NCBI GenBank assembly: GCA_012064415.1
Contig: SSNU01000319.1
Location: forward strand, 162,399-226,398
Length of the DNA stretch: 64,000 nt
Direction of reading: 5' to 3'
Origin: Gyrodactylus bullatarudis
Taxonomy: Eukaryota > Platyhelminthes > Monogenea > Gyrodactylidea > Gyrodactylidae
The notes under the pieces were generated by a model. That model ran no database searches. It was not told where the DNA came from and saw nothing but the letters and a program-made list of their open reading frames with translations. The position numbers were made by a program, and so were the translations under genes. This document shows, piece by piece, positions 1 to 13,600 of the stretch (positions are counted from its first letter, which is position 1; each line of letters opens with the position of its first letter).

Positions 1-19
1 TATATATATATATATATAA
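1..19. repeat. (TA)n microsatellite at window edge
   Basis: Pure TA dinucleotide run at the left edge; its full length is unknown because the window begins inside it. Confidence 0.9.
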
Positions 20-122
20 TTACTACTCGTGAGTAGATTGAAATTATTTATTTTATAAAAATGTTAATAGAAATTGAATTAATGTAATCGATTTTATTAA
101 AATAAAATGATCCTGTACAAAA

Positions 123-1985
123 TCAGTATGATCTATTGAACTTTTTAAACTGAAATTTAATGTTTGACAGGTAGTCAGAACGAACATTCCTAGCATTATA
201 GCGGCTACTACTATTATAGGAAGGTTTATCAGTCATTTTAGAGAACTGAATGAATTCTTCGGGTACATGATTTTCTTCCATACCACGATCTTTGATTAGT
301 TTTATGATTTCTTTGGCAACACTAGGACTTGGTCTATAAAATAATTAATAATAATAATAAAAGTTATCATTATTAGACTACAACGAGAATAAAGCTTACT
401 CTGGCTTGGAATCAGGATTGAAGATGGTCAAAGCAAGACCAGGGGAACCGAATCTTCCGGTACGACCGACTCTATGAACATAATCATCGTCATTTGTAGG
501 TATTCCAGCATTAATAACCATTCTGACATTTGGAAAATCCAGGCCTCTGGCAGCAACCTGTGATGGTTAAATTTAATTAAATTAATTACAAAATAAAAAT
601 GTTGAGAAATTCCTCCGACTTACAGATGTTGCTACGAGAACTTTAAGAGTTCCCTTTCTAAATTTATCAATAATTTGATTTCTTATAGACTGTGATTTTT
701 GTCCGTGTAATGCACTGGAGTGATATCCATTTCTGTAAAGTATTCGGTCAATGGAATCTGCCTCATTTCGTGTATTGGTGAAGATGAGAATTTGTCCCTC
801 GAGATTTTTTGACTCAAATTTATCCTTGATTAATTCTACAACAAAGGACCCGAATGAATACTTTGAATATCTCTCATAATTGTCAGGTGATTTATAAATA
901 ACAACTTGTTGAGTAACTTCCTTGGGAATTCTGGATAAATTTGATATTTGCTCTTTGGTCAAGTTTTTACCCCATTTTGGTACACAAGATTCATCATTCT
1001 CATAAGAGACATTCACAGAAATGCATTTGTTTCCTCTGAGAAAATCCGTTGCAATTTTCATTACACTCTTGGGAAAAGTAGCACTAAATAATGCAGTTTG
1101 TCTTATATTTTCTTTCTTATTCGATTTTGATGGCATTTCGTATTCGGGATTTTCAATAATTTCTCTCAACTGGGGTTCAAATCCCATGTCCAACATCCTA
1201 TCGGCTTCATCAATAACCAGATATTGACAGTGTTTGAGAGAGAGTTCACTCTCATTCAAAAATTGTAATAAACGACCCGGAGTGCATATGGCCAGGTGTA
1301 AGCCTTTTCTAATTTCTGATGCTTGGCGCAAAGGCTTTTCTCCACCATATAAGCATACTGGTCTGAGAAATGATCTGTATGATAATTGAGCAGATATGCT
1401 ATAAATCTGCTGAGCCAATTCTCGAGTTGGCGCAAGAACTAAAATAGAAGGGTATTGACATGTAAAGTTGGACTTTTCCAAGGAATTCATAACCATCTTA
1501 GGATAGTTCATCATTAAATTATTCATCAACGGAAATAAGTAAGCCAAAGTTTTACCGGATCCAGTTTGAGATGAGCCTAAAATATCAAACTTGCCGTATT
1601 TTATGACTTCTTTATCTTCTATCGTTTCATTTTGACTCAAAATTGAAGCTGTATACTGTTGAATGGGGCTCATTTTATCAATTTTCATTAGAGATAAATT
1701 ATCGAGAATCCTATTGTCAACGGGACTAATCTGAGAATAGGAGCTACAGAGAGGAATATCCAAACCTTGATCAATAGGGATTCCAGAAAGCGAAACATTT
1801 CCTTGGGTCTTAAAGAAATTAGTTTTATCTGTAATCTGCTTCGGAAACAACAACTTTTCTATTTCAAATTTAGGTTCGCGTTGTTGTCTCCAAATATCTA
1901 AAGGAAGGAATCCTGGTGTTCTTCTAGTACTCAGGTAATTTTGAGGGTTAATATTAGTGATTTTTACAAGTAAAAGTCTTCTCAT
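123..1985 (-). CDS. DEAD-box ATP-dependent RNA helicase (DDX3/PL10/Vasa-like)
   Basis: ATP-dependent RNA helicase that unwinds or remodels RNA duplexes. Three exons join in frame: 1985-624, 557-400 and 333-123, giving 576 aa. Visible motifs, in order: a Q-motif region near residues 104-110, motif [11 protein letters not shown] (137-146), PTREL (187-191), TPGR (235-238), DEAD (259-262) and SAT (301-303). The C-terminal RecA lobe has the motif IV-VI signatures ARGLDF and HRVGRTGR, the former built across the first splice junction. The first residue of the usual AQTGSGKT is Ser here. The DDX3/Vasa assignment rests on overall pattern; the Arg/Gly-rich tails and an obvious eIF4E-binding N-terminus of that group are not seen, so the exact paralogue is uncertain. 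The start is the first Met of the open exon. It diverges from the transporter gene 135 bp away. Confidence 0.9.
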
Positions 1986-2120
1986 TTCAAGTAAAATATA
2001 TAAATTTATAAGTTTTTGTGAAAATAGTGCTGGATTTTGAATATTTTATTATTTAAAAAGTCTTCATTAAATTGTGCTATTCGTGTTTAAATAATTTTGT
2101 GTTGAATTTCAAAAATTGTA
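1986..2120. promoter_or_regulatory. Divergent intergenic spacer, putative bidirectional promoter
   Basis: Only 135 bp separate the start codons of the helicase (minus) and transporter heavy chain (plus). Both 5' UTRs and core promoters must fit in it or overlap, so a shared promoter is inferred. I see no clear TATA box that can be assigned to either gene. Confidence 0.5.
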
Positions 2121-3968
2121 ATGTCTGGAGTGAATCAAGATGAAGAAGTTGGCTTCCTACCTAGGGAGAAACCAAAAATTGAATCAGACGTTTTCAGACT
2201 ACTGACTAAAGAAGAAATCATTCGAATAAATCAAAAAGAACCTAAATGGAGAAAAATCAGGATATTCCTTCTAGTTCTATTCGTTCTCATCTGGCTTGGT
2301 CTCTTGCTAGCTGCAATTGGAATAGTAATTGTAACACCTAAATGTCCTGTCAAACCAAAGCTTGAGTTCTATCAAAGGAAAACAGGATATTCTCTTGATG
2401 TTATGGGCTTTAGAGATTCAAATATGGACAATGTTGGAGATTTTAATGGTGTTGTTGAAAAGATCGATTACTTGAAAAATATCGGTGCAGGATATGTGAT
2501 AATCGATCCTATAAATAAGGGAGCTTTGAGCAAAACTTCTTCTATCGAGGACTTTGAAATGATTGAACCTGTTCTTGGTAATGACGATGACTTTAAAAAG
2601 TTTAGCCGAGATCTGAGAAAAAAGGGCTTCGAATTAGTTATCTCAATGAACTTCAATCTTAATCTAAATCCCAATCATAATGAAACATTTGACAAAATTC
2701 ATGTAAATTTATTGAAATTTCGTTTATTAAATTATCATGTAAAAAATTATTTTTTTCTAGAATGTAACTGAAAAATGGTTAACTTTAGGCGCTTCAGGCA
2801 TAATCCTCAAAGAGTTCTCGGTTTATGGAGATGCCGAGAAAAATTTAGAAATTTTGCGTAAATTCAGAGAGATAATTGACAAAATAAATTACAACCATGG
2901 CTTTACAAAGTAAGTAATTCGATCATTAAAATTCATTTGCGTATTTGAAATAAAGTTATTTTATGTCATTTGCATCAATTTTAAAAGTTCAAATGTTATT
3001 TGATTGATCTTTATAGATTCTTGTTCCTCGAATGTTCCGAATCTGATCAAAATATTGCCAATTATGTTAGCCAGGGTAAAGCTGATATGATTCTTACTCA
3101 GGAACAGGACCAACTGTATGATTTCAATATGAAATTCGGAAGCAATGATTCAGTCGTCAAATTCTTCACAATGACTCCAAATCCATCTTCTAGTCATGAA
3201 CTCTTTTTGAATAATCTGGCTCTATCATTCCTACTTCATGGATCTCCAATCATTCGCTATTCAACTGAACTTCAAAATATAATACCTGACAAAAAATTTG
3301 AGTCGACTACAATGTATCCTTTCAACAATCACGGGGCATCTAGCAACTTTAAGAATATTCTATTACATATGCCAATGCCTTGGACAAACGATGGAAGTCA
3401 TCTGTCTGGAGAGATTAGAAGTTCCTTTAACGATTACATCAATGCATATGGAATAAAAAATTCTGTCATGGTATGTTCTTAAAGAGTCATTCAATTCATT
3501 AAAATTTGTTAACTATTTTCTTAGGATGCTGAATCACTCGGTAGAAATATCCCAGCTTTTGAATTGGTCAAGAAATTGACTAAAATTCGCCAACTTCCAG
3601 CCTGTTCCTTTGGCACTATCAATGAAATTGTCAAATTATCCTCAGTAAGTGCAACTATGCTAGGAACACAAATAATTTGACTAAATAATTTTTTATTTCA
3701 GCCGGACTCAAAAGTATTTTCATTTGTGCGCAAAGCCGGTACTGGTCATCATGATCTGGTTATTGCGGTACTGTACAAGTTCAACCAAGTGAATATACCT
3801 ATTGGCAGTCATTGCAGCTCGGGAAATTACACTTCATTGATTGTCTATCCTGAGAATCCTCAGATTCCCGAGGGCCATTCTTTCGATAGTCCCAATGTGT
3901 ATCTTACTACATCTGAAAATAATCCTGATGGTATTTACGTTTTCAAGTGTGACACTCCCTCACTTTAA
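2121..3968 (+). CDS. Heteromeric amino-acid transporter heavy chain (4F2hc/CD98hc-like)
   Basis: Type II membrane glycoprotein that escorts LAT-type light chains to the plasma membrane. Five exons join in frame: 2121-2702, 2761-2909, 3017-3470, 3525-3644 and 3702-3968, for 523 aa, close to the 529 aa of human 4F2hc. A cytoplasmic N-terminus of about 45 residues is followed by one hydrophobic segment (about 47-72). Then comes PKC with Cys75, placed where SLC3 heavy chains form the disulfide with the light chain. The ectodomain starts with a glucosidase-like fold (DVMGFRDSN, VGDFNG). I see no complete amylase catalytic Asp/Glu set, as expected for 4F2hc rather than an active glucosidase. SLC3A2 type is favoured over SLC3A1 (rBAT) by length. 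Confidence 0.88.
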
Positions 3969-4638
3969 GGCTTAGAATCAAAGCAAATGAATAAATAAAG
4001 CCTTTGACTGCTTCACTAATCTTTTTTTTCTTTTTTAATTAAACAGTATATAGTTTAGAAAACTCCACATTAGAATATCTCAAATGAGAGATTCCTAGTT
4101 AATTTCTCTTGAAAAATTAATGAAACAAAAAAATTAAGTCATAAAACTGAAATGTTTTAGTTTTACTCTTGAATGATAATTAAGCCTCATTAAAATGGTA
4201 ATAAATTCTCTGTTATGCATTAATTTAAATGTACAAGTTGGTACTTATAACATCTTCCATCCAAAATCGATATCCATAATTAATTTATGTACAGTAGTTT
4301 ACTTGAAAGTTAATTTGCATTTAAGTACTAGTATTTCTTCCAAAAGTAGAACTTATAATTGGGAAAACTTTCTATGAATGAGAAGAAATCTTTTCTATGA
4401 TCTCGTAACACTTGGAAGAAATTCTATCAAATAGGAAATTATCTCCCACTTCTGATACTCAAATTGGGATATTGAGATGACATTCGCCAATGAGAATTAA
4501 ATGTTGAGAAATATTTTTTCCATTGGTTAGTCTCTTGGAGTGGTTGGTTCACTGGAAATTATCTAGTTTAAACACAATTCAAGAATTCTAGACTACAGTT
4601 ATCCAAGTTAATTTGTATGAAAAATCTAGGAGAGAAAC
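3969..4638. other. Gene-free spacer
   Basis: 670 bp of AT-rich sequence between the transporter stop codon and the next start codon. It begins with a probable AATAAA polyadenylation signal just after the stop (near 3990). Short open frames here have no recognisable protein features. Confidence 0.6.
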
Positions 4639-7600
4639 ATGAATTCCATGTACAATCATAAAACAAGTGTCTCAGCAACAAACTTGACTAATCATTTCCA
4701 AGTTGGGAAGGAACATTCCTACTATCCATCTAATCAGACTCCCATAAATACAGGTGGGTCTGGTGGCCCTGTTGAAGATATCCCCCTACAGCCAAAGAAT
4801 CTCTTTAGCCCCCTATATAGATTTACTAACTTAGGTGATCGTGGAAATACTCAAATATTTAGTTTTATAATTCTCCCAGAACTCATTCGAGGTTTCATCG
4901 ATGACTTGGACAGTAAGCCATTCTACTATGTAAATAGTTTTTGGAAAATTCACTTTGAAAGAAGAGAACCCCATTTGGGCATATTTCTCGAGTCCTGCGA
5001 TGAAATGGAGCATGGAGTGACCTCAAAGAAAGTTGTCGACTTTTCCTTCACTGTGGAAAACAGAGAACATTATTCACGTAATGAAAGCTTCGAGTTAAAA
5101 CAAATCGAATTCAATTGCGAGCAAACATGTGTTGGTAGAAAGTCATTCATTGAATTGGCTGACTTATCAGCGAGGAAATTCCTTTTTGATGATGGTAAAT
5201 GTCTTGTCAAGTTGGAAATGAAAAACGTACACAAAACTCTCAAAGTTGACTTTAAACTAGCAATAGATCCAGCTATCAAGGGTCCTTTTGGTTACAAGAC
5301 AACAACGGATGATAAGTCAAAGCTTATTCAAGTTTCTCTAGCCAATGGAGATTTGGTTGAGGTACCCCTTTCATCATATCAAGAGTCAGGAACAATTTCT
5401 TGTGGGCAAATACTCTGGAAGGTTGCACTCGGCATTTCACTGAACACAAAACTGTTGAAGCCTCCAATAAATGCTTCACAAATCGCTTTAGAATTAGAGG
5501 TGAATGTTTTTCGTGTCAAAGTGAACAAAAATCAGAATATTTGGTACAAGATGAATTTTTGTCTTGAACTTCCTGGTGGCATGTCTACTGGACCCCTTAA
5601 TTTTATCATTGGACCTCAAGGCTATTCAACCAGAGTAATCAAAGTACATCTTCCAGATCCTAATACAAAGTCAGAAGGAATTGATACACCACCAGTATCA
5701 GTAATAGGCTTCTTGCAGTGCTGTCAGTCGGAAATGTTCAAGACACGCCTCATTCTTGAAAGAATTATTCCCATGTCGATAGTGGAAGTGCCTCTGTCGA
5801 AGAATTCATCGAAATTTAGAGAGATGGATCACATGTCCGATCACGATGGAAATGAATGGTTCGTCCACGGCGAGAGTGGCGGTAAACTTTTACGCATCGG
5901 TCTCCTACCAAAGATGCCATCCCATCAAAATCTGACCTCGTTTATTCCACATGGACATGTACGCAAAATTGGCTATATTCTCCACATACTTCCCAAACGT
6001 CAACAACAACAACAGCAGCAGCAAAGTTCCAATGTTCCCAAACATAATATTCCCCAAATAAACGAGAATCAAGTCAACTCTTGGTTAATTGACCAAGACT
6101 ACATTATGATTGATGAGAACGGTCATCCAGACCAAGAATATTTATACTATCAATCCGAAATGAAAGGTCTCCCCATGCCAAATAGCCAAGAGATTATCGA
6201 CTCGATGAGTTTAGCCAAGGATGCGATCACATTTGGAGAGGTGGCCATGAACATTCCCTTCAATCAAGTGAGTTCATAAATTAAATAATTAAAAAATGAG
6301 TTGTTTTCACAGTAAAAGTATTTCTGGAAATAGTAGGCTTGGTATAATGAATTCATCTGAAGCTACTTGTGGTGTCTTACATTCTATAGATTTCAAAATA
6401 ATCGGACTCTTTATGAAAATAAGAATTCGTCAGGACCCTTCCTCTGGAAACTTCCTTTTTGAAACTTTTATAAATTATTGAAAACTTCCTTTTATGAGCT
6501 AAGAATCAAATGATTTCATTACATTCTACAGTGAAAATGAGATAAATTTTATGTCTGATCAACAATCGTGTATAATAATTCAATTTTTTTTAAAAACATA
6601 TTTGTATTTACACACTAATTCTTCTGATTGTATTTACTTAAAAATCACTAGCAAATAAAACAGAATTCACGAATGTTTTATTGTTGATAAAAGAGTTAAC
6701 GCATGAAAAATTTTACTTGGTATAATTTTGAAAATATAAAGAAACGAGATCATGTTTAGCTATGATCAATGAGGAATGATCAATTGAAAAAATTTTTTTC
6801 TGCATGGAAAAAAATCACTCATTCAAACGTATTTTAGTCAAAAATTTAAGCTGAATTGAATTAAAAGATCTCTTATCCCTTGATTTTTCGGTAGATAAAA
6901 GGATTCTGATCATAAATTATAAGGATATTTGCAAATCATATATCTTTTTTCGGAGAGAGCATAATCAATAAATATTAACAGCTGGGTTCCTATCAATAGA
7001 TAGGAAATCAAACGTATATCGCATCAAATGCGTGAAAAATTAGAGCATATGAAATATGATAATTTAATTGTACGTCAAATTATTATAATATACTTTGTAA
7101 AAAAGATTTCATAGAAAAAAAATTCAGATAAAGCTTCGGTATAAATCTTTTAAAGCATGATGTTTTTTGTAAATAAGCATCATATGGAAATTACAGTGTT
7201 TTTAGACAATTAACTTACTAGCAGAGTGTGGTCACTGGTAATTACTATATCTATATGACCTCTAACTTGATGGAGATTGTCTTCTCACACCTAGATGTTA
7301 GAAATTCGGATAAGCAAGTGTCAATTCCATAAGAGAGTCAAATAATATTCAACTCACGGTGGCAGATGTAGACGCGTTTCGTCCTTATTAGGACTCGTCA
7401 GTACACCATAGCCAGGATTCGAACACAGGTCTTCTAACCACTAGGCCAGAACCCCCGTTCATCTCCTATTACTCCACACTCCCATATATTGACACCACCT
7501 ACACACTGGTTTTTTGTAAATAAGCACCATATGGAAATTACAGTGTTTTTAGACAATTAACCTACTAGCAAAGTGTGGTCACTGGTAATCTTTTAAAGCA

Positions 7601-10600
7601 TGATGTTTTTTCTGTATTAATTCAATCATTTATCATGAATCCTTTATTTTTATAAAATATTTTTGTGCTAACCACCCAATCAGAATCGAGAAGAACTGGT
7701 TGAAATCCCTTCTGAACCCATTAAGATCTCTGCTTATACGAGATGTATCATTGGATAGAGGAATAAATTTTACAATAATTCCCCCATCTGAGAATTAAAA
7801 AAAGCTTGTTAAAGAGTAAACGCAAAAAAGTGCATGGCATTTTTCATAATTTTTCAACTTTGAGGCCATTTTAAAGGATGCTATATTTAAACTTGTGTCT
7901 ATCTTATAGAAAATTTTATTTTCTTTCAAATAATACCAAACTTGCCTCTGAAATGTCTTGGGCTCAACTCAAAAAATAGGTTTATTCAAGGTTCGTTTAC
8001 TAAACTTGTGCAGTTTTTGATTTTTTTCGATTTCCTACGTATAATATTATGTATCCAGTCAGGTAGCTTGTAAAAATTCATTCTCGAGTTAACCATGAGA
8101 TTTTTATTAATGTAACAAGAAATCAATTTGAACATTTCCCATTTTAAATGTGAGAATTAATGATCTTCAATGATATTGTACAAACATTGTTTATTAAACA
8201 TGATCGAGGATATTACATAGATTTCTACTACATCTTGTTAACTGATTACTTGTTGTTAGTCTCGTTAATGGGTAATATGCACATTTCAAGTTGTAATGAT
8301 AATACTCTCTTTCTCTCAGACTATTCTGAGACTTATCCCAGATTGGATACATACACATATTGTATTATTCATTCATTCCCCTGAACGCTGAGAGCAAAGG
8401 AATAGGCATACTATGAAGAGGAAAGAGATAAAAAATATGTGCAGAAGTGGTGATACAATGTGAGAGTAAAGTATCTCTCACTATTTTCCTCCATCATTCC
8501 TTCTCAAATACCTGATCAATAGGAACCACTACTATTTATTCCTCACAAGTACAGTATATTATATTAGTAAAAGTGATTTCATAAATTGTACATTATTTTC
8601 CAATAAAAATATTAATTTGTAATAAAATTATTCAATATTTCCATTGATTGATAATACATACTGCCTACATAGTTACATTAAATAAGAAAGAAATATCAAA
8701 TATAGTACATTGCATAATTCTCTATTAATACAATGCTGGCAGACCTTTTGCTAGGTCTAAATGCAGTCTAAAAAAGTACTTTATTCTCTTGAGAAGACAT
8801 GAACTAAAATATTCGTAGATAAAAAAATTCCAGATCTTTGAAGAGTATTTTGATTCAATATGATATATTTTAAAATTCCCTTGAAATACTATTATTATAC
8901 GTATAGCGATTAATAGCAACACGAGAGACTCTCCATTATCGAATCATTAACCAATACAATTGCCTCAAATTCTATTCAAAGCTCTTCTGAAATCTTTTTA
9001 TTGAAAAATTAATTTCAAGAAGGATTAGTCTATCATTGATTACTGCATTTGTAAAGGTTTCCTTTTTCTTGACACAGTGTTAATGGAGCCATAGAAAACT
9101 CTTTGAATAAAAGGTGTCAGAATATCAAGACACAATTGTAAAACTATCTATTGTGATATTACGTTAGAAACTCTTGAAGGACAGGGTATTTTGTTTGTAT
9201 CAAATCTGTTTTGTAAACCAAACTGAGTCATTGTAAAATAATCCTATTAGAGAATTGTGTAACAGATCAGTCTGAAACTTCAGAAAACCGAAAATCGTAT
9301 TCATTTTGATAGATCTCATTTTACCAATATTTTCTTCATCAGGTCGATGAATTTTATCAAAATCAGAAGTGGAACACAGTCGAAAACACTTCATACTATT
9401 TAAACACCAAGAATACCGTGTTTTTTTCCACTGAAGAAAATGCATTTATAAAAGTAGCTTTAATACATAACGCCTTTTCTAGATCAGGTCTCATTTCCTG
9501 AAGAAGAAACCGAGAAGATTTGTTTATGGCTCGAGAAAGTTATATATGACCCGCTAGGGCTTAAAGGGTTAACTCTAAATTTTATCATGTAAACATAACA
9601 TCGGAATTTCAAGGGAACAGAATAAAATTAACGTTGAAGCTTATTTGAATGTTTGAGCAAGATTTTAAAATGATGGAATAAGTAAAAGCTTCATAGTGTC
9701 GGTTTGAATGATTGCATCAGAATAAAACAATACATAAATTATAGGGTACTATTATTATCACTCGGAATGATGTGTAATGTTTTTTCCTATTTATTATTAT
9801 GGCGTATACATAAAATTTCCGAAATGTATTCACAAGTTGTCACATTGCTTAGGATGATGATTTATCATGACTCATGATTCATGAGTGTTACCAGTTGTTT
9901 TCTTTACCAAATTTTGGTTGGGAAATAGAATTCTCTAATGGAAACACTAAAAGACATGACAAAAAGCTTAACTTTCCACATCCAAAGATGTATAAAGACC
10001 AAACTCCACCCTTATTAGGGATCTTATGTACTTCACAGGAAATATATCAAATTAGTAAATGTGAATCAAAATCTTGAACGATGTAAATCAAGAAGGAATC
10101 AATAATACCTCTCTAATATATTCAAGCATTTTACAATAGAGAATCTCAAAATCAGAGTATCCTACCATGTTTAATAAAGCTTAACCATAAAATATAAATC
10201 TTTCAGTGTCAATTAAAACCTATCTTATTACAAGACTAAATACAGGTGCATAGAACGGTTTTTAGTAGGTTTCATCACTAATCTCTTAACCCTCGCTCTG
10301 GATATGGGTTCCACAGAGACTCCATTTGTATTGATTTTTCTATGAAATTTTTGTCATATCCAGGGCGAGGGTTAAAAGAGACTTTAAAGATAAGGTATTT
10401 GATCTGAAAATTGAAAAAAACTTTTTGGCATTTCTTGAATTTTGATAGAATTGCCTTCAAGAGATGAAAGAGATTTTTCTTGGGACATGTATTGCTTCAA
10501 GCTACTTTTTATTTAATTTCTAATGAGTCCCTGTTGAATTTTGTTTTCGATTTTTGTTCATTTAAATTTTATAACGCCATAGAAATATTTCGTAATGGAC

Positions 10601-13600
10601 TCTGGATGAAAGAATATTCCTCAACTAAGGAATGGAACGTTCACTCAAATGAAAGAACCGCATTCATACTCAATTCATCGGATAAAACTTCCATTGAAAA
10701 TATAATTTTGATTGATAATTCACTCAGAGAATTTGGTGAATTGGAAAAAGTCTGGTTCTACTTCTCTCTGATTGGATAGGAAGGATTTTCAATCTTTTTC
10801 ATTTTGATATGATAAACTATTTTATACGCAGGAAATTAACTTTAAAGGTAACATTGAAAGATTTTTCACCATTATGCCTCTTCACTGTGTTTGTAATCTA
10901 AACTAGAGAACTTAAATGTTTAATTCATACAGGTGAAAATATCTCAAATTTTATGTTATAATAAGCATAACTAACTATAAAGGTAAATTAAATTAAAAAC
11001 TATAATTAGCTGCCAATAGGATATTTATAAACTTTCCCACTTTCCTATAGTTTTTCTTTCTCGATATTTTTATTTAAAATTAACCAGAAATATCCTTTTC
11101 GCCTTTTACGTTGGTCTCTATTCTTCTTGAAAAGAAGAAGTCTAATAGTTAATAGGATGAAAATGAAAATATTCCTTTTGCATATTTGATTTTATATGGA
11201 ATATTGTCACGTAAATGGGAAGAAATAACGAAAGATGCTCTCACCATCATTATAAGATTCCCCCTCCAAAATCACAAGCAACTTTATTACTTTTTTATTT
11301 CAGGGAACTGTATTTGTTGAAGATTCTTTTCTAATATAGCACGCATTCAATAGGGAAAAAATACAATTAACTTCGGAGTCTCTATCAGATCACAATCTCT
11401 AAAGTTGTTTGATTATTTTTTTTGATTTCATCATCAGAATTACAATTTCATCTGTTCTTTTCTATCTAATTTGTCTGCTGACTTACTTTATTTATAAGCA
11501 ATTTCAGTTAGTAATTCGCATTTCCTAGCGGCAAGCAAAACTGATTTAACGGCTGGCTTACCAATTGATTCATTTATAAATTAATCCCTCATGGATATTT
11601 ATCTCTCGTATGAAGGTGGGATTGAGTTGATCTGAGACCTACCCTGAGTCATTTTTTGTTGCTAAGGAAGTTCAGACATTAGAGAGAATAAATTATATGT
11701 ATAACACAAGAGTTTATGAGAATGCTAACAAGAATGCTATCAGATTTAGAAAAAGAGTTCTTCTCAAAAACTCATAACTACCAGCATGATCTCTTGTCCA
11801 GATCTACAAATTTTGGTGAATATTTATTGTTATCACATCCCAATTCTTGTTAATTTTTCTCTGTTATTCCGCAGTTAACTGATAAAATCAATGTCTCATC
11901 CTCTCGTCTTTCCGCAGAGTGAATATTTTTGAATCTCATAAAAAAATTCAGAAATGAGGCTAGTTTTGGAATTTTAAAAAATCTGCAGCTATTATTGAGA
12001 GTAACCTAAATTTGACAAAACAGTAGTTTGAATCAGCAATGTAATTGAAACTAGCAAACAGGTTTAATTCTAATCTCTAAAACATACTTTTCGGTTAAAA
12101 TGCAAAAGGTGTACAAAAAAATTTTCAACTTATTCTCTGAATAATGCTTCAGTATTACCCTTATGATCGATATATGAAATATGAGAGGCTCATCAATTTT
12201 CTCTTCAAATGACATCTCTGACGTTTAGCCTTTGAATAGAATGTCAAAGAAATGACAATCAAATGAATGAATGAGAAATTCATCTATGCCAAGACTTTTT
12301 CGTCTAGGATATCTGAATGGTAAAACTTATTTTTCGATCTGTATTCTGAGGGGAATATTACACACAATGTACTAATTTGCTTATTAATATGCCATTCTCC
12401 TAACCAGTTGTCGAGACAAGATTTTCAGAGAGAAAAACTATTTCTTTAATAGAAAAAAAAATCAAAATTAAGCGCACCAAAAGTTTTTCTCGAATCTAAT
12501 GATTGATAATCTTCTTCGTCTGGATAATTTGGCTAATTAACTCATCAGACACTCGTTAGAAATCATTGAATATTTTTCAAAAGAATTTCCAGCATTCAAT
12601 TTATGCCAGACTAACTTGACGACTTCAATTAATCGAATAGATTTTTGAGCGAATGGAAAATCTCCCAAGGAGTGTCTTCGTGAAACAAGGAATTTTGTCC
12701 TAGAATAAACAAAAAGGGAAAGAGCTATTTTATCGTACATTCCATTCGATTCTTAATTAGACTGGCTAAAACTTTAGTGTAGTGTACTCAATTTTCCTTC
12801 ATACAATACAAGTGACGGATTTGTAGTTCCTCTCATGAAATATCATACACAAACATTGCAAGACAGTAGAAAAAATAAAACACAGTCAAATACGACTCTG
12901 TTCCCTTGTATTCCATTTGGTAAATTATTTTCTTACACTCCCTCTCTTTCTTACTCTATTGCTGTCTTTTTGTTGAGATTTGCAGTAGCACGGGTGATAA
13001 TGCTGTTCACTCACAATGGATGTGAGGAATGTGTCTGATTCAAAAACGCAGTAAGCAATACAAAGAAGAAGGAAAGAGAGAGGGAATCAAAGACAATTTG
13101 ATCTTGTTTTCTAACAGTACTATAGTTTGAGAGGGGGAGTGGTAAACAGATTGAATAGGAGGAATTGGTATGCGAATAACTGACTGAGTGTTGATGCTTT
13201 TTCAAAGAAGATACCACTAATATTACTTTCTTGGATCATTTCTCATATTTACACACGAGAGTTTAGATCGATTGTGTTTCTCCCTCCTAATTTCGTTGCA
13301 TGTAAATTTATAAAATGCATTTTCTTTTTTATTTTGTCACATAATTTCAAAATTCCTTAGTAAAGATTTCTTTCCTATCCATTGTGTTGTTTTACTAGGG
13401 CATTTATTTTTTTTATTTTAAACATTTTTTTTCAAATAAATGTACTCTGAGATTCTATAAATAATTCATTGACAGTAATTGCACAGTTTATTCAGATTCT
13501 TTTCTAGAATGCCAATGTATTTTTGGGGGAGAAAGTGAGGCGCACAGTGTAAAATGACACTCTTTGTCATCCATAGATAAATAAATTTTAAATTTTCTGT

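Noticed and set aside
6001..6027. Short CAA/CAG run in the MATH-like gene as a repeat-expansion site
   Set aside because: Only about nine Gln codons of mixed type, ordinary for a disordered linker.
7411..7450. tRNA gene suggested by the A-box and B-box words
   Set aside because: Only 13 nt separate the boxes, no anticodon arm or acceptor stem can be formed, and the hammerhead follows directly; it is a tRNA-type promoter in a SINE-like repeat.
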